From NCBI GenBank assembly GCA_047495785.1, contig JBLDXI010000010.1, forward strand, positions 372,001 through 436,000: 64,000 nucleotides of DNA. The letters are read 5' to 3'. Made by a program: the position numbers and the translations under genes. The notes under the pieces are model-generated. The model worked only from the letters and a program-made list of their open reading frames with translations. It did not search any database and had not been told where the DNA came from. Source of the stretch: Lepidodermella squamata. Taxonomy: Eukaryota > Gastrotricha. This document shows positions 55,730 through 64,000 of this stretch, one piece after another (position 1 is the stretch's first letter; every line of letters begins with the position of its first letter).

Positions 55730-57406
55730 TTAATCCACTTTGGTCTTCGATCTTCTTACTCTACGTATCAGAACAATGACAGCACCTATAATCACTAGAA
55801 CAACAGCATAAAGGTCCAAATCATGCAATCTATAGAACGGCGCTTCATCTTCAAACATTCGTAAATGTTCGGATCCAATTGTCATCTCCATCTCTATAAC
55901 ATCCACTGCTGATTCGATCCTTTGAGCATTGTAATACAACGAAGCGCCCATCTTCATTAGGTTTCGCATTAGCTCTGGGTCTTTCTGCAAGTAGCGCTCC
56001 AGCAGAGACGTTGATTTCCTGCATGCTTCTTCTTCAGTGTTAACAAAATCCTGGCTCAAAGACAGACCAACGCCAAGTTCTTGTACTCGCTCAGCACACA
56101 ATGGCTGGTCTGTGGTGATCGGATTAACAAGAATCGGCTTTGTGGCTAGGAATGCTTCGAAGAGACTCTCAATGCCGCCATGACTGACAAACAGGTGAAC
56201 AGCTGGGTGATTCAGAACCTTGATTTGGGCAACACGTCTCTCCATTCTGAAGTGAGGATGCTGTTCTGGGTTCCTGAGAATATCCTCTGGCACTATTGCT
56301 GTGAGATTAGCGCCGCCATAGGACCATAGAATATTCACCCGTTTTGTTTGAGATGAGCTGCATTGGAATCCTTTTAGTAGCCCAGCAATCCTTGAATCAG
56401 TTGGCAGAAAGCCAGATCCGAATGCGACGTAGATCACGCTTTCCTGCCTTGAATGTGCTTGGTCAAGCCATTTCTGGAGTCCCGGATCCATCTCATAGAT
56501 ATCTGGCTCAACGACAGGACCTAGCATGTGTATGAAAGGCGACATTGGGCGGGGATAATCCCAGCCAAAGAAGTTTTGAACGAAGAAATGAACATTTTTC
56601 TCAGGGTTCAACATGTGGCTAACTTGCTGAAGACCAAGTTTGCTGCTAAGCTGATTGATTTCGGTGAAAAACGGAATAAATGTGTAGATTATTTCAGGCC
56701 AAAGAACAAATTTGACATACAGCCTCTGCCAAAGACCTAATCCACCAAGCGTGGAAGGCGCGAACGGAGACGGTAAGTAACTCGGATTGCCTGGCACATT
56801 TGGAAGTGTGGAAGAGTGTGAAGTGATAACGTAAGGAATTTCCAATTTTTTCGCAATATTTAGGCATGAAAAACTCATCCAGTCGCAAATTAGGATGTCA
56901 GGCCGATCTTCACGAACAACATCTTTGAGGCTCAAAAAGGCACCTTCATGGAAAGATTTTGTAATCCCCATGAGTAGCTTGCTAAGACCAATATGAGTTT
57001 CCTCCTGGGAAGCTTCTCTGCCGATACCAACGCCAAAATTAATGGATTTTTCCTGCGAAATTGAACCGTTGGATAGGTATTCTAATGTTCCGTTCAATTG
57101 ATAGTATTTGCCAAATTGACCCGGTTTGTACCACGTTCGTGCCGCGTCAAAGAGACCTGCAAGTGCTGTGCGATGACCGCGCTTTATCAGAGCTTCTGAG
57201 AGCAGAATCATCGGCTTCAAATGGGATCTCGAACACACATCCACAACAAATAAGGCGTATCTAGGTTGTGCAATTTTTTTGAATAGATCGGGTGAGATGT
57301 TGTTCTTGATCTGTTCCAGTTTTTCGGACCTGTAATCATCGCTGGAACCATCAGTATACTCGATAATGAATATCAAAAGAAACACAGAAAACTTTCGAAA
57401 AAACAT
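55730..57406 (-). CDS. UGT-3: UDP-glycosyltransferase, ER membrane type, 558 aa, intronless
   Basis: A single open frame. Signal peptide 1-20. CSRSHLKPM places the putative catalytic His at residue 62; KRGHRTA follows. ILICDWMSFSCLN carries the conserved acidic residue region. The donor-binding half has AFGSGFLP, VAQIKVLNHPAVHLFVSHGG and TDQPLCAERV. A transmembrane helix near 530-548 is followed by a cytosolic tail ending KTKVD (KxKxx). A 258-bp stretch (56254-56511) is almost identical to UGT-5, far more than the flanks, which suggests gene conversion. It lacks the intron that UGT-1 and UGT-4 share. Predicted to conjugate sugars to lipophilic small molecules in the ER. Confidence 0.94.
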   Translation of the reverse strand: MFFRKFSVFLLIFIIEYTDGSSDDYRSEKLEQIKNNISPDLFKKIAQPRYALFVVDVCSRSHLKPMILLSEALIKRGHRTALAGLFDAARTWYKPGQFGKYYQLNGTLEYLSNGSISQEKSINFGVGIGREASQEETHIGLSKLLMGITKSFHEGAFLSLKDVVREDRPDILICDWMSFSCLNIAKKLEIPYVITSHSSTLPNVPGNPSYLPSPFAPSTLGGLGLWQRLYVKFVLWPEIIYTFIPFFTEINQLSSKLGLQQVSHMLNPEKNVHFFVQNFFGWDYPRPMSPFIHMLGPVVEPDIYEMDPGLQKWLDQAHSRQESVIYVAFGSGFLPTDSRIAGLLKGFQCSSSQTKRVNILWSYGGANLTAIVPEDILRNPEQHPHFRMERRVAQIKVLNHPAVHLFVSHGGIESLFEAFLATKPILVNPITTDQPLCAERVQELGVGLSLSQDFVNTEEEACRKSTSLLERYLQKDPELMRNLMKMGASLYYNAQRIESAVDVIEMEMTIGSEHLRMFEDEAPFYRLHDLDLYAVVLVIIGAVIVLIRRVRRSKTKVD

Positions 57407-57635
57407 GTTTTGTGTATACCTTGAATTGCTTTACCTTGAATGCCTTTATGAACAATGGATTTGACCTGCGTGGAGACGATTTTTGGATTCAATGTTGGAA
57501 GACATGCATGAAAAAGACATAAAAAATGATAAGAGCGACGTCGTGTTTCTCGCAGCATTTTTTTTTATTTCTAATTTAACATGTGTGATGTGTGTACAAA
57601 AAGCTCTATTGGATTTTCAACCCACATTTTGATGT

Positions 57636-59404
57636 TCATTCTTTCTTAGATTTGGCCGATTTTCCGCTGCAGCAAAGACGTTTCAAAATCAGAAGAGCAC
57701 CCATAAGAATGAAAATCGGCACAGCAAATAAATCAAGGTCATGCAGTCTATAAAAGGGTGCTTCATCCTCGAACATTCTTAGATGCCCCGAGCCAATGGT
57801 CATCTCCATTTCGATGATATCAACCGCCTCTTCGAATCGTTGTGAATTGTAGTACAAAGCCGCACCGACTCGCACAAGATTTTGCATCAACATCTCTTCC
57901 TTACTGAGGAATCGACCTAGTAGCTCCGATGACTTCTTGCACGTTTGATCCTGAACGGAACCATCGTTATTGTCGATAGCAAGGCCAACTCCTAACTCAA
58001 CGACCCTCATAGCATTAACAGGTTGATCTGCGTAAATTGGGTTGACGACGACAGGCTTCCCGGCTAGGAAGGCCTCAAATAAACTTTCCATACCTCCATG
58101 GCTGATGAAGAGGTTAACAGCGGGATGATTCAACACTTTGATTTGCGCAACTCGTTTTTCCATTCTGAAATTGGGATAGGCTTTCAAATTTGAGAAAATC
58201 TCATCTGGAACAGATGTCTCGAGTTGTGAAGAGCCATATGACCATAAGAGGTTAACCGGCTGCTTCCTCTGATTGCAAAGCAGAACTCCTCGAATCAAAC
58301 CTTGCACGATTTCGTCCGTGGGAACGAATTGAGAACCGAATGCCATGTAAATAACGCTTTCATTACGAGAATAGGCTTCATCCAGCCATTTTAACAGCCC
58401 TTTGTCCATTTCGTAAATATCAGGCTCGACGATAGGACCAAGTACATGGATGAAAGGTGACAAATAGCGAGCATACTCAAAGCCTAAATAATTATGGATG
58501 AAGAAATGCTTGTTCCTGTAAACCGCAGTGAAATCCATGTTGTGAGCAACTCCAAGCTTCTTCCTGATCGATTCAAGTTCGTCTCCGAAAGGTTTGAAGT
58601 GGTAAATCAGCTGGGGAAGCATTAAAAACTTAGCTTTGAACCGATCGAAGAAAGAAATCTCGTAAGGGCTTATCGGGTAGAAAAGATTAGGAAGAAACGA
58701 GGGCACGCCTGGAATGATTGGTACATTTGAACTTCCACATACCACAACAAACGGTATTTGTAGGGCGTTGGCAACATCCGGGCAGGTGGATGACATTAAA
58801 TCGCATACGAAAATGTCAGGCTGGTCTTCGTTACAGGCTTCTTTCAGGCTGCGAAAGGCACCTTCGTAATAGAGGCGAACCATCTCAAGACGCATTTTCC
58901 CAAAGATTTCCAACACTGAAATTAAGCGTCATCTTAACGTATAAAAGTTTGGTTATGAATCCGCATACTTGAAGCATTGTCAGTCTGTTTCCCCATTTCA
59001 GCAACGAACTTCCTCGATCTAGATGCGTTTTCTGGGTCGTTTGGGGTGAGGTACTCTGGGGTGTTCTTCAGCTTGATGAACTTGCCAAACTGGCCAGTTT
59101 TTATCCACGATTCAGCTTCCTCGACAACTCCAGCAAATGCTGTTCGATGACCTCGCTTCATCAGAGCTGCAGACAAGGCTATCATTGGTTTTGCATGAGA
59201 ACGCGATCCTACCTCTATCATGAAAAGGACATATTTGGCCTGAGAAACTAGTCTAACTAGCTCTGGAGACATGTTTGCCTTGATGCCATTGAGTTTTTTT
59301 GACGAGTAAGTCGAGCCAGTCGAAGAGTTATCTGATAAGGCGCATGTAATACAGATGCACAGCAATCCAATAACAGCCGATTGTCTCATTTTCTCGAAGT
59401 GCAT
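57636..59404 (-). CDS. UGT-4: UDP-glycosyltransferase, ER membrane type, 571 aa
   Basis: Exons 59404-58969 and 58915-57636 on the - strand; the 53-bp intron (GTATGC to AATTTCAG) is phase 1 and lies exactly where the UGT-1 intron lies, 15 codons before YYEGA. Signal peptide follows MRQSAVIGLLCICITCALS (an internal Met at codon 6 is an alternative start). GSRSHAKPM supplies the putative catalytic His. The donor site reads VAQIKVLNHPAVNLFISHGG and ADQPVNAMRV. The C-terminal membrane helix ends in a Cys/Lys-rich tail, KSKKE, which fits KxKxx. It belongs to a second UGT subgroup together with UGT-6, to which it is nearly identical. Confidence 0.93.
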
Positions 59405-61034
59405 TTAATTGTCTAAAAAATCACCATTTTAAGTGTTTAGGTAAGGCCCAGCGTGCCGTGATAACATGATAGACTGTATAAGATTCAGTAGATAGTGGCC
59501 CTGTAGTCTGCTTGGAATTGTAACGAGGCGTATGTTGTTATAGTATAAGAACACGTTTATAAGAATTGTTTGTGCAAGTACAGACATCCCATTGCAGGGT
59601 TCGTTCAAATATCACAACGGGTAACAAGTGACAAGGTCAAGATTCAACAAGCTCGCTAAATGCCGCTATTTAGAACTACTTGATAAGGAAATGTTGAGAG
59701 AGCTGCCAGGCAAAATTATAATAAACACAGAATGAATATTGATTTTACAATTAAACCAGAAAATAAGAAAATGATGTAGGCAGCTATGTATAACGTTCAA
59801 GTCTTTTAAACATCAACATTTCATGCCATACAGTGAGTATAAAAGCGCGTGTGGATACATCACGTGGTATGTAACCCTATAGCGAATTTCTATGAATGAG
59901 TAAGTACTTCAATGAATCAAGAGGGAATGAAATAATGAAATCAGAAATAAAACGTTTTCATCACGGGACTTGGCAAGATATTTGCTAATTTGCTTCACCA
60001 GATTACGGCTATCGCTCCACGTCTGCATATGCTCCACGGCATATCATCAGATATAGATAAACTAGGGTAAACTTGTTTGAAAACAGCACCATAATTAATT
60101 AAAAATTAATTAATAAATAAATAATGGAATTTTCAAACTTTTATCACTAGATTTGCACAGAAAAAGCATGGAGAATCGCGGCGGGCGGCATTAACTTGTC
60201 CCGGTGTCCTTGAAAGGGACCGGAGAAAACACCGTCAAACTTGTGTGAAGTTCAGATGATGAGCTGAATTACGGGGCGACCCCCCGATTTTCACAGGTGA
60301 TTTTGTCCTTAGATTCATGTGAAAAATGGTCAAAGCTCACATTAAGCATATATTAAAGCTGAGCCAATAAGGGAGAAAACCGTTTATGACTTCCCACGTG
60401 CGCACAGTCTGGAGCCAATATTTGCGCTGTTAAAGGGGCATGCTCTGGAGTCGTTAGAGCTATTCACTATTTCCATCTGTGGAAAGCAGGTGTCTTTTAT
60501 CTGGGAGAATTAGACTAAAATAAGTTAGGCTGAAAACACACTGGCTGGTAAAATAAATAGTTCTGGCTTTGTCATCTAGAACAACTTCAAACCCACAGTC
60601 AAGCAAATTATTTTCTTTAATCAAATCCCAGTTATTATGACGAACAAGGTATCTCTAGCGCAAAATGCATTAATATTGATGGGAGCAGTTTACCGATTGG
60701 ATGGGTATATTTGCAGAACGCAATGCTTCAATCAGGACAGAATTCTGGGAGCATCGACGATCGAAGCTAGAAAAACAACGTTCCAAAAGAAAAGAAAATG
60801 GACCAAAAGAGAAAAATGGTCACGATATTTAATTTTATTTCCTATTATTGTGATTCCAAAATATTTCTGTGCGATATTTATAGCGATAATATTTGCAGGA
60901 GCCGATATTTTCGTTCTGAATTGATCTATAATTCGTGCTACTCGAAAATATAGACTCCTAACCATACTATATCGTACAGATATGAATTGTCAGCAATGCT
61001 AGATAAGCAAAATGCACGAAATCTCAAAATAGGA
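59405..61034. other. Intergenic, no gene seen
   Basis: About 1.6 kb. A short GC-rich patch at 60175-60290 stands out from the AT-rich surroundings and can form a small hairpin (GGTGTCC near GGGACC), but matches no RNA I know. A 95-codon open frame at 60637-60924 has a hydrophobic end and no support. Confidence 0.3.
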
Positions 61035-62714
61035 CTAATCAACTTTTGCCTTTGATCTTGTCACTTTACGAATAAAAACAAGGAAAGCACCTAACCACAT
61101 TAAAACAACGGCATAAAGGTCTAAATCATGAACTCTATAGAACGGGGCTTCATCTTCAAACATTCGCAAATGTTCGGATCCTATTGTCATCTCCATTTCT
61201 ATAACATCCACTGCTGCTTCCATCCTTTGAGCATTGTAGTATAAGGATGCACCCATTTTCATCAAGTTTCGCATTAGCTCTGGCTCTTTCTGTACATACC
61301 TCTCCAGCAAAGACTTTGATTTGATGCATGCTTCTTCTTCGGTAATTTCAAGATCCTGACTCAGAGAAGTTCCAATACCGAGCTCTGTTACCCGCTCTGC
61401 ATACAATGGCTGATCTGCGGTGATCGAATTGACAAGAATCGGCTTGGTGGCAAGGAATGCTTCGAAGAGACTCTCAATGCCGCCATGACTGACAAAAAGA
61501 TGAACAGCCGGGTGATTCAGGACTTTGATTTGGGCAACACGTTTCTCCAATCTGAAATGAGGATGCTGTTCTGGGTTCCTGAGAATATCCTCTGGCACTA
61601 TTGCTGTGAGATTAGCGCCGCCATAGGACCATAGAATATTCACCCGTTTTGTTTGAGATGAGCTGCATTGGAATCCTTTTAGTAGCCCAGCAATCCTTGA
61701 ATCAGTTGGCAGAAAGCCAGATCCGAATGCGACGTAGATCACGCTCTCCTGCCTTGAATGTGCTTGGTCAAGCCATTTCTGGAGTCCCGGATCCATCTCA
61801 TAGATATCTGGCTCAATTATGGGACCCATGTAGTGTAAGAAAGGAGATAATGGGCGCGAATATTCCCAACCGAAGAAGTTTTGAATGAAGAAATGAACAT
61901 TTTTCTCAGGGTTCATCATGTGGCTAACTTGCTCAAGACCAAGGTTCAAACCAAGCTGCTTGACTTCATTGAAGCATGGAAGAAAGCTGTAGATTACCTT
62001 CGGCCACATAATAAATTTTACGTACATTCTTTCCAATAGACTTAATCCATCAATCTTCGACGGCGCGAGCGCTGATGGCATGTAACTCGGATTATCTGGA
62101 AAATTTGGAACTATGGAAGCGTGGGTAGTTATGACGTAAGGTATTCCCAGTTTTTTAGCAACATTTGGACACGAAAAGCTCATCCAGTCGCAAACCAAAA
62201 TGTCAGGCCGGTCATTGTCGACAACATCCTTCAGGCTGCGATTGGCGCCTTCATAGTAGAATTTAGTAAACCCCATGACCAGCTTGCTCTGGATGGCATG
62301 AGTTTCTGCCTCAGAGGCTTCCCTGCCGATTTCAACCAGGAAATCTAGGGATTTTTGCTGGGAAATCGTCCCGTTCGATATGTATTCAATCGTCCCGTTC
62401 AGTTGATAGTATTTGCCAAACTCGCCCGGTTTGTACCACGTTCTTGCCGCGTCGAAGAGACTTGCAAGTGCTGTGCGATGGCCACGCTTCATCAGAGCTT
62501 TCGAAAGCGGTACCAACGGCTTTACGTGGGATCTTGAACACACATCCACAACAAATAAGGCATATCTGGGCCGTGCAATCAATTTCATAAGATCGGGGGA
62601 GATGTTATTCATAATCTGATCCAGTTTTTCCGATTTGTAGCCTTCGATTGAACCATCGATATGCTTAATAACGAATAATAAAACAAATACAGAAAACTTG
62701 TGGAAAACTGCCAT
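61035..62714 (-). CDS. UGT-5: UDP-glycosyltransferase, ER membrane type, 559 aa, intronless
   Basis: A single open frame from ATG 62714 (MAVFHKFSVFVLLFVIKHID, a signal peptide). CSRSHVKPL, KRGHRTA, LVCDWMSFSCPN, the near-invariant AFGSGFLPT stretch, VSHGGIESLFEAF and ADQPLYAERV are all present. The tail ends KAKVD (KxKxx). It is the duplicate of UGT-3 in the UGT-3/UGT-4 to UGT-5/UGT-6 block duplication; 61559-61816 is almost identical to UGT-3 while neighbouring regions differ. It lacks the phase-1 intron of UGT-1/UGT-4. Predicted ER-lumen glycosyltransferase for small lipophilic substrates. Confidence 0.94.
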   Translation of the reverse strand: MAVFHKFSVFVLLFVIKHIDGSIEGYKSEKLDQIMNNISPDLMKLIARPRYALFVVDVCSRSHVKPLVPLSKALMKRGHRTALASLFDAARTWYKPGEFGKYYQLNGTIEYISNGTISQQKSLDFLVEIGREASEAETHAIQSKLVMGFTKFYYEGANRSLKDVVDNDRPDILVCDWMSFSCPNVAKKLGIPYVITTHASIVPNFPDNPSYMPSALAPSKIDGLSLLERMYVKFIMWPKVIYSFLPCFNEVKQLGLNLGLEQVSHMMNPEKNVHFFIQNFFGWEYSRPLSPFLHYMGPIIEPDIYEMDPGLQKWLDQAHSRQESVIYVAFGSGFLPTDSRIAGLLKGFQCSSSQTKRVNILWSYGGANLTAIVPEDILRNPEQHPHFRLEKRVAQIKVLNHPAVHLFVSHGGIESLFEAFLATKPILVNSITADQPLYAERVTELGIGTSLSQDLEITEEEACIKSKSLLERYVQKEPELMRNLMKMGASLYYNAQRMEAAVDVIEMEMTIGSEHLRMFEDEAPFYRVHDLDLYAVVLMWLGAFLVFIRKVTRSKAKVD

Positions 62715-62981
62715 TATCCTTGAGCACCAATTAAACAAAATGAAATGCTACTGCCGCCTAGGTTATGAAGGGTTGATTTGATATGCATATGCCAGCCCGA
62801 AATTGGCTTCTTATGAGAGACACGTTTCTGAAACGCGTGTGCGCAGGTGACCATACTAGGAACTTACTAGGTAGATACGGAAACCCTTTTTTTCTAAAAA
62901 ATAGCAATTATTTTTTTGTGAGGAACTTCTCCTGGCTTACGCTTTCCAATTTCACGTTATACAAAGTAGCGCAAAAGCAAT

Positions 62982-64000
62982 TTATTCTTTCTTAGATTTC
63001 GCTGATTTTCTACTGCAACAGAGGCGTTTCAAAAGCAGAAGAGCACCAACAACAACAAAGATTGGAACAGCAAATAAATCAAGATCATGCAGTCTATAAA
63101 AGGGTGCTTCATCCTCGAACATTCTTAGATGCTCCGAGCCAACAGTCATCTCCATTTCGATGATATCAACCGCCTCCTCGAAGCGTTGTGAATTGTAGTA
63201 CAAAGCCGCGCCGACTCGAGCGAGATTTTGCATCAACGTCTCTTCTTTATTGAGGAATCGACCTAGTAGCTCCGATGACTTTTTGCAAGTTTGATCCCGA
63301 ACGGAACCAGCGGTTTTGTCGATAGCAAGACCAACTCCTAACTCTGCCACCCTCATAGCGTTAACAGGTTGATCGGCGTAAATTGGGTTGACAACGACGG
63401 GCTTCTGGGCTAAAAAAGCCTCAAATAAACTTTCCATACCTCCATGGCTTATGAATAGGTTAACAGCGGGGTGGTTGAGCACTTTGATTTGCGCAACTCG
63501 CTTTTCCATTCTGAAATTGGGATAAGCTTGCAAATTTGAGAAAATCTCATCTGGAACAGATGTCTCGAGTTGTGAAGAGCCGTATGACCATAAGAGGTTA
63601 ACCGGCTGCTTCCTCTGATTGCAAAGCAGAACACCTCGAATCAAACCTTGCACGATTTCGTCCGTGGGGACGAACTGAGAACCGAATGCCATATAAATAA
63701 CGCTTTCATTACGAGAATAGGCTTCATCCAGCCATTTTAACAGCCCTTTATCCATTTCGTATATATCAGGCTCGACGATAGGGCCAAGTACATGGATGAA
63801 AGGCGACAAATAGCGAGCATACTCAAAGCCGAAGTAATTATGAATGAAGAAATGCTTGTTCCTGTAAACCGCAGTGAAATCCATGTTGTGAGCAACTCCA
63901 AGCTTCTTCCTAATCGATTCAAGTTCGTCCCCAAAAGCCTTGAAATGGTAAATCAGCTGGGGAAGCATTAGGAATTTAGCTTTGAACCGATCGAAGAAAG
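62982..64000 (-). CDS. UGT-6: UDP-glycosyltransferase, 5' part outside the window
   Basis: The frame is open to the window edge (SFFDRFKAKFLMLP at the end), so the N-terminal half and the expected phase-1 intron lie beyond 64000. The visible part covers the C-terminal half: IHVLGPIVEPDIYEMD, VAQIKVLNHPAVNLFISHGG, ADQPVNAMRV, membrane helix and the KSKKE tail. It is nearly identical to UGT-4, with few substitutions (for example AGKP there, AQKP here). Confidence 0.92.
   Translation of the reverse strand, partial: FFDRFKAKFLMLPQLIYHFKAFGDELESIRKKLGVAHNMDFTAVYRNKHFFIHNYFGFEYARYLSPFIHVLGPIVEPDIYEMDKGLLKWLDEAYSRNESVIYMAFGSQFVPTDEIVQGLIRGVLLCNQRKQPVNLLWSYGSSQLETSVPDEIFSNLQAYPNFRMEKRVAQIKVLNHPAVNLFISHGGMESLFEAFLAQKPVVVNPIYADQPVNAMRVAELGVGLAIDKTAGSVRDQTCKKSSELLGRFLNKEETLMQNLARVGAALYYNSQRFEEAVDIIEMEMTVGSEHLRMFEDEAPFYRLHDLDLFAVPIFVVVGALLLLKRLCCSRKSAKSKKE

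Noticed and set aside
60175-60290. GC-rich patch with a possible hairpin, considered as a structured RNA
   Set aside because: No match to tRNA, snRNA or rRNA features I can check by eye, and the pairing is short.
60637-60924. 95-codon open frame with a hydrophobic C-terminus
   Set aside because: Isolated, no recognised motif, and the overlapping opposite-strand frame is equally long.
1-64000. CRISPR arrays, bacterial operons, ribosome binding sites
   Set aside because: The window is eukaryotic with spliceosomal introns; no spaced direct repeats of CRISPR type are present.

Overview
This is nuclear DNA from a small-genome invertebrate. Every multi-exon gene I can assemble has GT-AG introns of about 47-65 bp, and only the two uncertain left-end models have longer ones (650 and 770 bp). 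The receptors and enzymes are animal families, and intergenic DNA carries many non-autonomous DNA transposons. Acceptors are mixed (TTTCAG, but also AAG, TAG and ACAG), so a nematode, a tardigrade or an appendicularian would all fit. I cannot name the species from sequence alone.

Layout. (1) 1-4.9 kb: two uncertain coiled-coil genes, one ending in a PD-(D/E)XK-like domain, plus foldback DNA and a TA-flanked element. (2) 4.9-16.7 kb: a large, mostly non-coding block around one small Ser/Gln-rich gene. (3) 16.7-44.5 kb: a tandem array on the + strand built from a repeated unit, a Cys-loop ligand-gated ion channel (LGIC) subunit followed about 1.0-1.2 kb later by a short-chain dehydrogenase/reductase (SDR). 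It holds six intact LGIC genes, two LGIC pseudogenes, three intact SDRs and one SDR remnant, with several transposon insertions whose empty sites can be read in the paralogous copies. (4) 44.5-46.2 kb: a UDP-glycosyltransferase (UGT) on the - strand. (5) 46.7-48.9 kb: an intronless class C (GABA-B-like) GPCR. (6) 49.3-53.6 kb: three further LGIC subunits on the - strand, head to tail with gaps of about 90-95 bp, which looks like an operon. (7) 53.8-64 kb: five more UGTs on the - strand, one frameshifted and the last cut by the window edge.

Together the window is a cluster of divergent ionotropic receptors mixed with two classes of small-molecule-modifying enzymes (SDR reductases and ER-anchored UGTs) and one GPCR. 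The + strand LGICs share a 14-residue Cys-loop (the canonical length is 13), lack the loop B Trp and loop C Cys-Cys of acetylcholine receptors, and have a very short M3-M4 loop. I infer a lineage-specific chemoreceptor family. Its linkage to SDR and UGT genes would suit ligand sensing coupled to ligand clearance, but that is a hypothesis. All splice models come from reading frames and splice sites only; no transcript data were available.
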